DNA of 43,301 bases from Bacteroidota bacterium (GCA_030706145.1 JAUZPB010000026.1:1-43301); one strand, 5' to 3'; shown: positions 17,346 to 27,393, counted from the first letter of the stretch. The notes: generated from the sequence alone by a model not told the origin. Made by a program: numbers and translations.

Positions 17346-19373
17346 TTATATTGCTTTTTTATTTATATCAGAAGCTTTCTTAGGAATTGTAAATTTGAAT
17401 GTGCTGCCTTTATCAATTTCACTTTCAACCCAGATCTTTCCTCTGTTTTTCTCTACAAATTCTTTGCAGAGAATAAGTCCTAGACCTGTGCCCTTTTCCA
17501 TATCCGTCCCTTGCTTTATATAGCTCGAATCGAGCTTAAAGAGCTTCTCGAGATTTTCTTTGCTTATTCCTAGGCCAAAATCTTTAATACTTACTTCAAC
17601 ATCTTTGGAGTTGTCCGTTAAGAATACTTCAATTCTACTGTCACGATGAGAAAATTTGATCGCATTGCTTAAGAGATTTCTTAGGACAGTAGCTATGCTG
17701 TTTTTATCGGCATAAACACTTACAGTTGAGTTGTTCAGAAAACTAACCTTTATATTCTTTTTCGCAGAACTAACCTGGTTTACATCTATTACTTCAACAA
17801 TAAGCTCACATAAGTCAAAACCAGAGGGTGTAAATTCAAACTTCCCAGACTGCAGGCGTGACCAGTCTAGTAGATTTTCTACTAGCTTTAATACCTTTTT
17901 TAATGAGCTGTAAATCCTGCCTGAAAATTCTCTTATCTCATCTGTGCTCAGTTCCTCAATATTCTGAGATAAAAATTCTGAAAATCCAAGTAAAGAGGAA
18001 AATGGACTCCTAAGATCATGAGCTAAAATGGAAAATAATTTGTCTTTGCTTGCATTTAGCTCAGAGAGCTCTTTTGAATTCCTTTCAAGAATTTCTTTAT
18101 TTATCTGTAGCTCATACAGGTACTTTCGTATCTGCTCAATTGCTTTCCTTCTTTCTGTTACATCTGTAATAATGCTTAAAAGAGATGGTACTCCATTTAC
18201 ATTTATGATCCTTCCTGCAAAAAGACCCGTTATTGTATCGCCGGTCTTTCTGTGTATATTAAGTTCAAAATTACGAATTGCTCCGTGCGCAGTGACTTCT
18301 TTTATTATCCTGTTACGTATGACAGAATCTAGTATACCTAGTTGAACAGATGACCTGCCAATTACTTCTTCACGTTTATAACCTGTGATATGTTCAAAAG
18401 CATCGTTTATTTCTAGATATGTATCATTTTCAATTGAACTAATAGATAGAGCCGAAGGAATTTCCTTAAATATCATAGATAAACGTTCTGTGGATTCCTT
18501 TAAGAGAATTTCAACGCGTTTCCTTTCTGAGATATCTTCAATTATGGATATAAAGTATTTTGGGTTTCCGGAAAAATCCCTTATCAAACTCACCGTTAGA
18601 TTTCCCCAAACTATAGAGCCATCTTTCTTAATATATCTCTTCTCTAAAGAATAAGTCTGCCTCTTATTTTCAAGAACTTCATGCATTAACTTAAGGTCTT
18701 CTTCCAGATCTTCACTATATGTAATCTCTTGAAATGTTTTCCCTAAGAGCTCATCATACTTATATCCAAAAATATTGCAAAGTTTACTATTGGCCTTTAT
18801 CCATTTGCCATCTGGTAAAACCTGCGCCATTCCTACACCGGCTTGCTCAAAAATAGCACGAAACTGCGCTTCCCTTTCAATTAACCTGCTTTCATTTTTC
18901 TTTCTTTCAATCGAATATTTTATCGATTTTCTGAGAAGATTATCCTCAAAACCGCCTTTTATAAGATAATCCTGTGCTCCTAATTTTACAGCGCTGCTGA
19001 CAGCTTTTTTGTCTTCAAGTCCTGTCATTATTATTATTGGTATCTCTTTTACTTTTTCATATAGCTTTTCGAATGTACTTAACCCGAGACTGTCAGGCAA
19101 ACCTAAATCCAGCAATATAAGATCGGGCTTCAACTGCTCTACTGCTTTTATGCCATCATATAGTTTTGAGCTGTGGCTTACAATATACTCTGTGTCTTCA
19201 TCATCCTCTAGCATCTGCCGGATTAGTTCAACATCGCCAGGGTTGTCTTCAATGATTAATATTTTTATTCTTTCCCTTTCCAATAAATATTCTTCCTTTG
19301 ATTGGCTTTCTTTCGAAGAAAATTGTTGATGAAAATTCTTTCTCTTTAGCTCTATTTCTCTGGCTCTTGGCAC
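17346..19373 (-). CDS. REC-PAS-PAS sensor histidine kinase
   Basis: A 675-residue soluble kinase with an N-terminal receiver domain (residues 37-155; phospho-acceptor D89 in LILLDLGLPDS, conserved lysine in QDYLIKGG). Two PAS domains follow (about 165-285 and 290-412, each ending in a DISERKR/DVTERRK linker), then a coiled segment, a HisKA domain with H452 in LAHDLRSPFSSLLG, and HATPase_c (N570 in RNLLSNAIKFS, GLGI and GTGLGL boxes). No transmembrane segment, so it is cytoplasmic. The start is GTG at 19373; a TTG further in (just before the receiver domain, EERERIKILIIEDN) is an alternative. It may relay a phosphate received on D89. No separate response regulator is adjacent. Confidence 0.92.
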   Translation of the reverse strand: MPRAREIELKRKNFHQQFSSKESQSKEEYLLERERIKILIIEDNPGDVELIRQMLEDDEDTEYIVSHSSKLYDGIKAVEQLKPDLILLDLGLPDSLGLSTFEKLYEKVKEIPIIIMTGLEDKKAVSSAVKLGAQDYLIKGGFEDNLLRKSIKYSIERKKNESRLIEREAQFRAIFEQAGVGMAQVLPDGKWIKANSKLCNIFGYKYDELLGKTFQEITYSEDLEEDLKLMHEVLENKRQTYSLEKRYIKKDGSIVWGNLTVSLIRDFSGNPKYFISIIEDISERKRVEILLKESTERLSMIFKEIPSALSISSIENDTYLEINDAFEHITGYKREEVIGRSSVQLGILDSVIRNRIIKEVTAHGAIRNFELNIHRKTGDTITGLFAGRIINVNGVPSLLSIITDVTERRKAIEQIRKYLYELQINKEILERNSKELSELNASKDKLFSILAHDLRSPFSSLLGFSEFLSQNIEELSTDEIREFSGRIYSSLKKVLKLVENLLDWSRLQSGKFEFTPSGFDLCELIVEVIDVNQVSSAKKNIKVSFLNNSTVSVYADKNSIATVLRNLLSNAIKFSHRDSRIEVFLTDNSKDVEVSIKDFGLGISKENLEKLFKLDSSYIKQGTDMEKGTGLGLILCKEFVEKNRGKIWVESEIDKGSTFKFTIPKKASDINKKAI

Positions 19374-19617
19374 TGGTTCTCTTGCTTATTATAAGCAATT
19401 CTTTACAATTATGAAACTAAAATGACTCTTATGCTCTATCAATAGGTAAACTTATAAACCTTAATAATGTTTAATTGGTTCAAATATTTTCTTTGGGCTT
19501 TTGAGAATGGAAAATCGCAAAAAAATAGTGACTTTTCTTTTAGGGGAATTAATTTTATTTTTGTTTTTGTTTCGATTTTTTGCCAATTATTTTTGAATTG
19601 TCTCTGGAGATACCCTT

Positions 19618-20316
19618 TTGTTTGGAACTACTGTAAACGCCCTTGCTATTGCAAGCGGAAGTATATTAGGTCTTATATTTAAAAATAGTGTTCTTAAAAA
19701 GTATAATTCCACTGTAATGCACGCTCTTGGACTTGCCGTTATGCTTATCGGACTGAAAAGCGCATTTAAGACGGAAAATATATTGCTTTTAATTTCTAGT
19801 CTTGCAATAGGCAGTGTAATTGGAGAGCTTCTTAGGATTGAAGATAGACTCGAAAATATGGGTAAGTTTATAGAAACAAAATTTTCAAGAAATTCACAGG
19901 GTGTGGCAGAAGGCTTTGTTACTGCAAGTCTTGTCTACTGCGTTGGCTCCATGGCTGTTATTGGTTCTCTTGAAAGCGGCCTTACAGGTAATCATCAGAC
20001 ACTTTTTGCAAAATCCGTTATAGATGGAATCTCATCTGTTATCTTTGCTTCTTCTTTGGGAATAGGTGTTATCTTTTCTTCAGTCTCTGTTTTCTTATAT
20101 CAGGGCTTTATTACAATATCTTCTTCATCTATTAAGGACTACCTGACTCCTTCTGTGGTCACAGAAATGTCGGCAATTGGTGGATTACTTATTGCTGCTA
20201 TTGGACTGAAAATGCTCGAAATAAAAAGCTTGAAAATAGGGAATATGCTTCCTTCGATTATTATTCCTTTGGTTTACTATATTTTCAAGCTCCTTATATT
20301 CGGCTCGGGTGTATAA
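19618..20316 (+). CDS. DUF554-family membrane protein
   Basis: A 232-residue hydrophobic protein with six to seven transmembrane segments. The N-terminus FGTTVNALAIASGSILGLIF, the middle FVTASLVYCVGSMAVIGSLESGLTGN and the C-terminal IGGLLIAAIGLKMLEI are characteristic of the DUF554/YdfK family, whose function is not established; possible transport is inference. The start is TTG at 19618, preceded at 8 bases by GGAGA, and it gives the N-terminus usual for the family. It stands alone, with a near-18-bp tandem repeat at its stop codon. Confidence 0.88.
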   Translation: MFGTTVNALAIASGSILGLIFKNSVLKKYNSTVMHALGLAVMLIGLKSAFKTENILLLISSLAIGSVIGELLRIEDRLENMGKFIETKFSRNSQGVAEGFVTASLVYCVGSMAVIGSLESGLTGNHQTLFAKSVIDGISSVIFASSLGIGVIFSSVSVFLYQGFITISSSSIKDYLTPSVVTEMSAIGGLLIAAIGLKMLEIKSLKIGNMLPSIIIPLVYYIFKLLIFGSGV

Positions 20317-20360
20317 AAAAACTATAGGTGCATAAAAAGCTATAGGTGCATAAAACTATT
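20309..20360. repeat. 18/19-bp tandem repeat at the stop codon of the DUF554 gene
   Basis: Three units, gtgtataaaaaaactatag (20309-20327), gtgcataaaaagctatag (20328-20345) and gtgcataaaactatt (20346-20360), run through the stop codon (TAA at 20314-20316). Confidence 0.85.
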
Positions 20361-20394
20361 AAGTTGTATAATGTATTCTCTATAGCATAATGCT

Positions 20395-22320
20395 TTATTT
20401 AAATTTTCTGCTCCATTCAAGAATTGATGCTGCAAACTCTGCACTGCACCAGGATAGTGGTGAGGCTGGACTACAGTCTGTCTGATTTAAATAGATCCTT
20501 TCAGGCATAAGTCCATAAATGTTTGAATTTTCTATCATCCAGTCTATATGCTTTTTTGCTACCAGATTATTTCCATATAGCGACTGATACTGAGCTGCTG
20601 CTGATGTTGTAAAAAAGAATAAGTCTCCTCCGTAACTACTTAGCCCTGCATTGTCCTTGGCTTCAAAATACTGTACTCCACCACCCAACTTAACATTGTT
20701 TTCTTCAATGAATCTGTTTGTCTTCTCTAATAACTCTGTATTTGGGAATCCCCAGATTACTCCGAAATTAAGCGAAGTATCCCAAAGATAAAGCGTATCT
20801 TTTGTGGGCTCTGTTACACTTTTATTTCCTTCTGCCTTAATGCCATGAAACCTTAGATCACTTAGTGCCTGCCTGCTTGTATTAAATGTTTTTGAAATAG
20901 ATCTTGTGATAGTTTCTGATGCTTCCAGATATGACCTTGCCTTGCTTTTATCCCCAAGGCTCTCAGCTATCTCAGAAGCTGTCTTAAGAGCCGCTGCACA
21001 GGTCATATTTGTAGATGGAAGATATCCGGTCCATTCAACAATCCCTCCTTCATATAACAGTCCGCTTTTGTCAATGTGACTTACTAAAAAATCAGCCAGT
21101 TCATATATAAAGGATTTATCTACTAACCATGCTTTCTTTTCTTTATAGTACTGACTTACAAGCTGTATGAAGTATCCATTTGCATCCCATTCGGGCTCAT
21201 CATACCTGGCCCCGCTTCCGGCATCTACTGCATTTGCAAAGGCATCATAACGTGCATAGAATTCTCCTTTTGCCTTCTTTGGTATTCCAGGCTTTGCCCA
21301 AAACTCTATTATTTCCTTTGCTTCTTCACTATGACCTGTTAAAAGAAATACGCGGGCACACATCATTGCATCCCTTGGATAAAGCTGAGGCATATTGTTT
21401 GTCACAAATTGCCCTGTTATATCGGCAGGCACCATACCCCTTAGTGTGGCTGCTTTTACTGAATAAAGTGTCCTTCTGTAATAATCAGTGTATCGCGCGC
21501 TTTCCTCTGTGGGATCTTTGAATTTGGGCGAAAGACCACTACTTAGCCACTTATCCCAAAATTCTGAGGCCGAATTGTATAGATCCTGTTCTGACTTTAA
21601 TGCATTTATCCTTGAAAATATTTCTTCGGTCTTATTGCCTGCGGTAATTATTATCTCGGATTTGCCTTTTTGAACAGCCTTTCCATAAACAGTTACTACT
21701 GAATCATCTACTTCAAGAATATCTTTTGATGACCTGGGAGAGATGATTAGTATCGTTTTATTTGACCATTCAGCTACTGCTGAATTCCTTTGCTTCTTTA
21801 ATGAAACCAGTGCTATCTTCCTGTCTGTTACTATCTCTTTCCTTAAAAAAAGCTGAAACTTATAGGATGGCTGCTTGGAACTGCCCGTTGTGTTAAGCGT
21901 TAGTATTGCTGCATCTTTTGGATGAACAAAACATTTTGTTATACTAGTAAGCCCACTTTGAAACATCGTCTTTGTAAAAGCACAAAAAGAATTCTCAATT
22001 CCGATCTCAGTAGTATTCCCAGCATTTTTTGCCTTTGACAAAATTTCAGGCTTATCTGTGATTATTTCAAATTCACTTCCTTTTATGTAGTCGGCCGTAT
22101 AATCTTTATAGTAAAAATGCTGTATTCCTTTTGACTTTGTCTCAGAACTGATCCGCCTGTCATCTGAGTAAACTACACATATATTCCCGTTTCCAAGGAT
22201 TGCATTTCCCTTCCATGGTTTTGTAGACTTTGTTTGATCTAAAGTTTGGGGTGACATCTTTAATGATGAGATAACTATAAAGATAATGAGAAAAGCATTG
22301 CAGGATACTTTGTGTAACAT
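20395..22320 (-). CDS. secreted alpha/alpha-barrel glycoside hydrolase-like protein
   Basis: A 641-residue protein with a signal peptide (hydrophobic residues about 8-20). An N-terminal beta-sandwich (about 35-250) opens with WKGNAILGNGNICVVYSDDRR. It is followed by an (alpha/alpha)6 toroid (about 285-640) of the GH15/GH65-like superfamily: DAMMCARVFLLTGHSEEAKEIIEFWAK, EWDANGYFIQLVSQYYKEK, DTSLNFGVIWGFPNTELL and a C-terminal LSWCSAEFAASILEWSRKF. Likely acts on an oligosaccharide outside the cytoplasm; neither substrate nor exact CAZy family can be told from the sequence alone. AAGGAG lies 6 bases before the ATG. It is followed downstream only by the DUF554 gene end; upstream is an esterase gene in the same direction. 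Confidence 0.75.
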   Translation of the reverse strand: MLHKVSCNAFLIIFIVISSLKMSPQTLDQTKSTKPWKGNAILGNGNICVVYSDDRRISSETKSKGIQHFYYKDYTADYIKGSEFEIITDKPEILSKAKNAGNTTEIGIENSFCAFTKTMFQSGLTSITKCFVHPKDAAILTLNTTGSSKQPSYKFQLFLRKEIVTDRKIALVSLKKQRNSAVAEWSNKTILIISPRSSKDILEVDDSVVTVYGKAVQKGKSEIIITAGNKTEEIFSRINALKSEQDLYNSASEFWDKWLSSGLSPKFKDPTEESARYTDYYRRTLYSVKAATLRGMVPADITGQFVTNNMPQLYPRDAMMCARVFLLTGHSEEAKEIIEFWAKPGIPKKAKGEFYARYDAFANAVDAGSGARYDEPEWDANGYFIQLVSQYYKEKKAWLVDKSFIYELADFLVSHIDKSGLLYEGGIVEWTGYLPSTNMTCAAALKTASEIAESLGDKSKARSYLEASETITRSISKTFNTSRQALSDLRFHGIKAEGNKSVTEPTKDTLYLWDTSLNFGVIWGFPNTELLEKTNRFIEENNVKLGGGVQYFEAKDNAGLSSYGGDLFFFTTSAAAQYQSLYGNNLVAKKHIDWMIENSNIYGLMPERIYLNQTDCSPASPLSWCSAEFAASILEWSRKFK

Positions 22321-22503
22321 CTTTTACTCCTTAAAGAAAATAAACTTGAAAGAGAATAAGCTTGGATTAGGTCAAGCAAAAATAAGCTGTTGCAGCTTTA
22401 CAAACAACAGCTTATAATATCTTAATTCATCTTTAAAGAGCTCGGTTTATCTGGTCCATGATTATAAATTGTATCTATATCTCTTTTTAACTATCAATGA
22501 CAA

Positions 22504-23199
22504 CTATCTCTGTGTCAGTGAAGATGTATTATCCTTTCCTTCTTTCCTGTCTAAAGAGTTCTTTAGCATCCAGTCATAAAATTCCTGATTATTATATGTT
22601 TCTGTCCAGCTATCGTGTGCTGCATTGGGATATACTGTAAATTGTATATTTCCGCCGCATTTTTTTAAAGCTTTTACCAATACTTCGGATTTTTCAAATG
22701 GTACAATTCTATCTTTTTTACCGTGAAAAACCCAAATAGGTATATGTTTTAACTTGCAGACCGTTTCTAAATTGCTCCAGCCGCAGACAGGAGCAATAGC
22801 TGCAAAACGGTTTGGGTATCTCTCTGCCATCTTCCATGTCCCATTGCCTCCCATACTAAGGCCTGTAACATATTCGCGCTCTTTGTCAACGTTGTACTTT
22901 TTTTCTATCTCATCTAATAAAGATCCAAGTATATTAGTATACCAGACAGAATCATCAGGGCACTGCGGCGATACTAGTATGAAGGGAAATGACTTTCCCT
23001 GTTCTACAAGCTTTGGTGGTCCATGCCGTTTTACATAACTAAGATCTGAGCCCCTTTCACCTGCTCCGTGCAGAAAAAGCACTAGTGGCCACTTTTTGCC
23101 TGTCTTGCTGTATCCTTCGGGTAGGTACAGTAAATAATCCAGAGTTATCTGGGTCTTTATTTCTGTTGTAAAGTGCTTTGGCAGCTGCCTGCTTTTCAT
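22504..23199 (-). CDS. alpha/beta-hydrolase (dienelactone-hydrolase/PHB-depolymerase-like esterase)
   Basis: A 231-residue serine hydrolase. LYLPEGYSKTGKKWPLVLFLHGAGERG contains the HGAG oxyanion segment, the nucleophile elbow is GLSMGG (S115), the acid is D163 (HGKKDRIVP) and the histidine H195 (NAAHDSW), so the triad is complete. This pattern belongs to the prolyl-oligopeptidase/dienelactone hydrolase-like esterases, often linked to polysaccharide deacetylation. No signal peptide is evident, so I place it in the cytoplasm. It lies upstream of the alpha/alpha-barrel glycosidase and downstream of the sugar permease, all minus strand, consistent with sugar or glycoside use. Confidence 0.82.
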   Translation of the reverse strand: MKSRQLPKHFTTEIKTQITLDYLLYLPEGYSKTGKKWPLVLFLHGAGERGSDLSYVKRHGPPKLVEQGKSFPFILVSPQCPDDSVWYTNILGSLLDEIEKKYNVDKEREYVTGLSMGGNGTWKMAERYPNRFAAIAPVCGWSNLETVCKLKHIPIWVFHGKKDRIVPFEKSEVLVKALKKCGGNIQFTVYPNAAHDSWTETYNNQEFYDWMLKNSLDRKEGKDNTSSLTQR

Positions 23200-23319
23200 T
23201 GATATATTTCCCTTGGACTCCTAAAAGATCTGCTGGAGCTAATAATCTGCCCTGAATGATTTATCTCTCGGAATAATTTTCAATCTGCTAATAATTTCTT
23301 TTCTGCCAACTTTTATCTT

Positions 23320-24651
23320 TTATGCTTTTGATGCTCTTAAATGAGCTGGAACATGTCCCTTAAAACCGTAATATGCAATGAATAGATAACATAAAACCGG
23401 GAGAATAAATGCGTGATGAATTCCTATATTATCGGCAAAAAATCCCTGAAGTAATGGTATTAAAGCTCCTCCTACAATTGCCATGCAGAGTATGCCTGAG
23501 GCCTGGCCTGTATGTTTTCCTAAACCCTCAATTGCAAGTGTAAATATAGTTGGAAACATAATTGAATTAAATAAACCAACTGCTAGAATTGCCCACATTG
23601 CAACTCTGCCTTCTGTAAGCATTGTCGTTACAACCAAAGCTGCTGCAACAAAAGCATTGAAGGTAAGTGCCCTGCTAGGCTTTATTTTCCTCTGTGCTGC
23701 TGATCCAATAAACCTGCCTACCATTGCTCCTCCCCAGTAGAAACTGACAAACCTTCCAGCCTGTGACTCTGGCAGTCCTGCTATAAATGGCTGTCCTAAA
23801 TAGTTGACTAGAAAGCTTCCAATTGAAACCTCTGCTCCAACATAGACAAATATACCAATGGCTCCTAGGACCAGATGCTTGTAGTTCCAGGCACTTTCGT
23901 GCATATGCTCATAATTTCCACTTCCTTCTTTACCCTGGGAAGCTATTGATGAGGCTTCTACCTCTGGAAGTTTGAACATAGCAAATACGACTGCAATTAA
24001 AAATAGTGCTGCTGCAAGCCCTAGATATGGAACCTGCACGGCTGCTGCCTCAGTTGCCTGATATGCTGCAAGATCAGCTGGTGTAAGCCTTGCAATTTCT
24101 TCTGCACTTTTTACTGCTACAGACAGAATTAAAAGTGAGCCAAAATATGGTGCTATTGTAGTTCCAAGTGAATTAAATGCCTGTGTTAGGTTTAACCTGC
24201 TCGAGGCTGTCTCAGGTCTGCCTAAGATGGCAACATATGGATTTGCTGCTACCTGAAGTATAGTTATTCCAGAGGCAAGAACAAATAAGGCTAGAAGAAA
24301 CATGGGATAGGACCTAAGTGCAGCAGCAGGATAAAATAAAAGACATCCTATGGCTGCTGTCGATAAACCAATTATTATACCTTTCTTATATCCTGTCTTC
24401 TCTACAAGTATGCCTGAGGGCATTGAGATTATAAAATATGCCCCAAAAAAACAAAACTGTATGAGCATTGACTCTGTGTAGTTCAGTGAAAATACAGCCT
24501 TTAGATGTGGTATAATTATATCGTTTAAACATGTAAGAAAACCCCACATAAAAAATAAGGATGTCAGTACAACTAGTGCTGGTGTGTAATTCTGATCTGA
24601 TTGTGTAGCTACTGTGGTTGGACGGTTGACCGTCGGCCTGGAAACAGCCAT
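23320..24651 (-). CDS. FHS-family sugar:H+ symporter (fucose/glucose/galactose permease-like, MFS)
   Basis: A 443-residue 12-helix transporter of the major facilitator superfamily. Landmarks are [27 protein letters not shown] in helix 1, [82 protein letters not shown] and [16 protein letters not shown], typical of the FucP/GluP glucose-galactose permease subfamily. The frame runs further upstream to 24780, adding a basic 43-residue stretch, but AGGAGA about 7 bases before the ATG at 24651 supports the shorter start. Substrate (fucose, glucose or galactose) is not settled. It is upstream of, and codirectional with, the esterase gene. Confidence 0.9.
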   Translation of the reverse strand: MAVSRPTVNRPTTVATQSDQNYTPALVVLTSLFFMWGFLTCLNDIIIPHLKAVFSLNYTESMLIQFCFFGAYFIISMPSGILVEKTGYKKGIIIGLSTAAIGCLLFYPAAALRSYPMFLLALFVLASGITILQVAANPYVAILGRPETASSRLNLTQAFNSLGTTIAPYFGSLLILSVAVKSAEEIARLTPADLAAYQATEAAAVQVPYLGLAAALFLIAVVFAMFKLPEVEASSIASQGKEGSGNYEHMHESAWNYKHLVLGAIGIFVYVGAEVSIGSFLVNYLGQPFIAGLPESQAGRFVSFYWGGAMVGRFIGSAAQRKIKPSRALTFNAFVAAALVVTTMLTEGRVAMWAILAVGLFNSIMFPTIFTLAIEGLGKHTGQASGILCMAIVGGALIPLLQGFFADNIGIHHAFILPVLCYLFIAYYGFKGHVPAHLRASKA

Positions 24652-24880
24652 TGTGTTCTCCTGTTTTGTGTGTTTTTTCTGTTTTTTTTTATGTCTTTTT
24701 GCTTTTTGTATTACACCTTCAATAAATAATTTATGGCCAAAACTATCAATTTTATATGGATAAACTTTTCCATAACTCAAAAATATGAATTTTATTCGAA
24801 AGTAGATCCAGGTGTAAATGAGTTGTTTATTAATTTAATTCATTTAGCTTGAAAATAATAGGAATTCATATAGGAGTAAA

Positions 24881-25312
24881 ATGAGAAAACTTTTACATTT
24901 TAATATAAGCAAGCTGCCCAAATTTATTCCTTTCATATTATTACTGCTGTTTTTCTTATTTAAAGATCTGATGCCACAGCCATTAGCAATGACCATGCAA
25001 GAAATACAAGGAAAGGGAAATAGCGCCCCGTCTGCCTTTTCTTTAGAAGCTGCTTACCCCAACCCTTTTAATGGATATATCATTATTCCTTTTACTGTAA
25101 TTGTAGAAGGGGAATATAGGCTTGAAATAAGAAATGTACTTGGTGAAAAGGTAAAAGAGTTGACAAGAATGGTTTATTCCCCAGGTAAATATTATATCGG
25201 TTGGAATGCAACTGATGAAAATAATAACCAGGTGCCTTCAGGTATCTATTTTGCAAGGCTTTCTTCGACTGAGGAAAAAGCAAAGTTACAGAAACTCATC
25301 TATTTGAAATAA
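24881..25312 (+). CDS. miniature secreted protein consisting almost only of a type IX sorting domain
   Basis: A 143-residue protein. An N-terminal hydrophobic signal (about residues 15-27) is followed by only about 25 residues before a type A type IX secretion C-terminal sorting domain (from EAAYPNPFNGYIII through VLGEKVKEL, GKYYIGWNATDENNNQVPSGIYFARL). GGAG is placed 6-7 bases before the ATG. Sorting domains normally tail large secreted enzymes; a nearly naked one is unusual and may be a remnant of a larger gene, a small surface peptide or an anchor. It converges with the GH15 gene, only 4 bp between stop codons. Confidence 0.8.
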   Translation: MRKLLHFNISKLPKFIPFILLLLFFLFKDLMPQPLAMTMQEIQGKGNSAPSAFSLEAAYPNPFNGYIIIPFTVIVEGEYRLEIRNVLGEKVKELTRMVYSPGKYYIGWNATDENNNQVPSGIYFARLSSTEEKAKLQKLIYLK

Positions 25313-25316
25313 ATGA

Positions 25317-27143
25317 TTATTTCTCGTCAATGTAGCTTCTGTTCCTTTCGTCATTAAGCTGTGAATTTAGGTTAAGGGCTGCACTTATAAGACCAAGGTG
25401 AGTGAAAGCCTGCGGAAAATTTCCAAGATGTTCACCCTGAAATCCTAACTGTTCAGAATATAGGCCAATATGATTTGCATAACCTACCATCTTCTCAAAA
25501 TATAGCCTGGCCTTCTGAAGTTGGCCAGAACGGCTTAGGCATTCTATGTACCAGAATGTGCACATTGAAAATGTCCCCTCTCCACTTTTAAGCCCATCTG
25601 AAGCAGCTTCTTTATTACGGTACCTGTAAACAAGTGAATCTGAAACTAACTCGCTTTCAATTGCCTTTAATGTCGAAAGCCACATCGGGTCTTTGGGACT
25701 TATAAATCTCATAAGAGGCATTAAGAGTGCTGCAGCATCAACAGTTTCTGCTCCTTTATATTGTACGAATGCCTTGAGCTTGTCGTTCCAGAAATCTTCA
25801 AAAATTGAACTAAATATCTTATCCCTTTCTCTTTTCCACATCTCCGGAAGAGGAAATGAACGCATCGCCCCTAGTTTGATCGTCCTGTCTAGTGCAACCC
25901 AGCACATGAGCCTTGAATATAGAAAGTGCCTCTTTCCTCCTCTTACTTCCCATATCCCTTCATCTTTCTGATGCCAGTTCTCACAAAGCCAGTTTATTTG
26001 CTCTGAAAGATTATTCCAGAAACCATATGAGATAGGCTCTCCATATTTATTGTATAGATAAACCGAATCCATCAACTCACCATAAATATCTAGCTGTATC
26101 TGGTCCTTGGCATTGTTGCCTATCCTTACAGGAGAGGATTTCTTATACCCTTCAAGATTGCTTAATATCGTCTCATCTGGAGTATTGCTTCCATCTATTG
26201 TCCGCATAAGGCCAAGATAGCCTACTTTTGATATGTCTTCACACTCCTTTTCAATCCATTTCATAAATGCTCCGGCTTCCTTCGTGTAGCCTAGATTTAT
26301 AAAAGTATATACCGTAAATGATGCATCCCTTATCCACGTGTAACGGTAATCCCAGTTCCTGTCCCCTCCAATCGATTCGGGAAGACTAAAGGTGGGGGAG
26401 GCTATTAAGGAGCCATATTTGTATGATGTCATAAGTTTTAAGACAAGTGCAGAACGGTTTACTATCTCTTGCCAGCGCCCTTTGTATTTTGATAACTCTA
26501 CCCATCCTTTCCAGTAATTCATTGTTTCATATAGTGTATCTGTTACAAAATTTTCAAGATTAGTTCGCGAGGCTTTCCCTTCGTTTACCTGCTCTAGTAT
26601 AAAGTCGACTGACTCTCCTGTTGAAAGAGTGAATTCAGCATATGCCTCACCGTTTTTTACACTTAGCTTTGTGTTGCTCTTTAGCTTTAGAACCATCGCA
26701 TCTTCACCAAGACTGGTAAAGATGATTTCGTTATCCTCTAGTTTTGCTTCGTGCTTTGACCTGGCATAGTTAAAGCGCGGAGAACAGATCATCTTGTATT
26801 TAATAGTTCCTCTTACGTTTGTGATGCGTCTGATGAGTATATTGCCGCCATGTAAATCCTCTACAGGCATAAAATCCGTGATCTCTCCTACACCCTCTGA
26901 TGAGAGAAATCTTGTAAGAAGAACATTTGTATCTGGAATATACATTTGCTTGTTTCTTACATGATCTAGAACTGGAGTTATTAGAAAATAGCCTCCTTTA
27001 TTCTCATCAAGCATAGAAGCAAAAACAGTGGGGGAGTCAAAATTAGGAAAACACATAAAATCAATCGAACCATTTAACCCTATAAGGGCCACTGTATTTA
27101 GATCTCCTATTATTCCATAGTTTTCAATTGGCTGATAACTCAT
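25317..27143 (-). CDS. GH15-family glycoside hydrolase (glucoamylase/trehalase-like)
   Basis: A 608-residue cytoplasmic enzyme, no signal peptide. The start PIENYGIIGDLNTVALIGLNGSIDFMCFPNFDSPTVF is typical of bacterial GH15 trehalase/glucoamylase-like proteins. An N-terminal beta domain (about 1-215) is followed by the (alpha/alpha)6 barrel with GGDRNWDYRYTWIRDASFTVY (catalytic acid region, about 268-288) and a C-terminal SEQLGFQGEHLGNFPQAFTHLG holding the second catalytic glutamate. Hydrolyses glucosidic linkages, possibly trehalose or maltose-type oligomers. AAAGG lies 6 bases before the ATG. Codirectional with nothing downstream; the next gene upstream is the zinc-ribbon gene across a 525-bp gap. 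Confidence 0.92.
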   Translation of the reverse strand: MSYQPIENYGIIGDLNTVALIGLNGSIDFMCFPNFDSPTVFASMLDENKGGYFLITPVLDHVRNKQMYIPDTNVLLTRFLSSEGVGEITDFMPVEDLHGGNILIRRITNVRGTIKYKMICSPRFNYARSKHEAKLEDNEIIFTSLGEDAMVLKLKSNTKLSVKNGEAYAEFTLSTGESVDFILEQVNEGKASRTNLENFVTDTLYETMNYWKGWVELSKYKGRWQEIVNRSALVLKLMTSYKYGSLIASPTFSLPESIGGDRNWDYRYTWIRDASFTVYTFINLGYTKEAGAFMKWIEKECEDISKVGYLGLMRTIDGSNTPDETILSNLEGYKKSSPVRIGNNAKDQIQLDIYGELMDSVYLYNKYGEPISYGFWNNLSEQINWLCENWHQKDEGIWEVRGGKRHFLYSRLMCWVALDRTIKLGAMRSFPLPEMWKRERDKIFSSIFEDFWNDKLKAFVQYKGAETVDAAALLMPLMRFISPKDPMWLSTLKAIESELVSDSLVYRYRNKEAASDGLKSGEGTFSMCTFWYIECLSRSGQLQKARLYFEKMVGYANHIGLYSEQLGFQGEHLGNFPQAFTHLGLISAALNLNSQLNDERNRSYIDEK

Positions 27144-27225
27144 CTTTTTCCCTTTATTTCTTTTTCTTTAGTCGATCATTACCTTATAATAATTAAAGAT
27201 ATCATCCCATCTCTTTGCAAGGCAA

Positions 27226-27393
27226 TTAATTGATTGTATTAAATATGGAAATTGGCGTTGTGATCTGCGCATTCTTCTCTAGCAAATGTGGAACTTCTAC
27301 TCTTATCCCAAATGGGTCTACCCTCTTCCTTTTGCTGATTGTCTTCACACCTCTTTGAAATGCCTTTGGCAGGATATGTCGGCTATTTGCCAT
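27226..27393 (-). CDS. possible small protein, 55 residues (low confidence)
   Basis: An ATG-initiated frame reading MANSRHILPKAFQRGVKTIS and continuing RVDPFGIRVEVPHLLEKNAQ to a TAA at 27226. The amino-acid mix looks protein-like, but codon use (AGG, AAG, CTG) differs from the neighbouring genes and no ribosome-binding site is seen. Other frames here are also open, so it may be chance or the shifted end of a broken gene. Confidence 0.22.
   Translation of the reverse strand: MANSRHILPKAFQRGVKTISKRKRVDPFGIRVEVPHLLEKNAQITTPISIFNTIN

Noticed and set aside
19467-19682. 71-codon plus-strand frame before the DUF554 gene
   Set aside because: Aromatic-rich, low-complexity translation of AT-rich sequence, no ribosome-binding site, and it overlaps the well-supported DUF554 start.
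23320-24780. Longer start for the sugar permease at 24780
   Set aside because: The extra 43 residues are basic and unlike transporter N-termini, and a good AGGAGA site supports the internal ATG at 24651.
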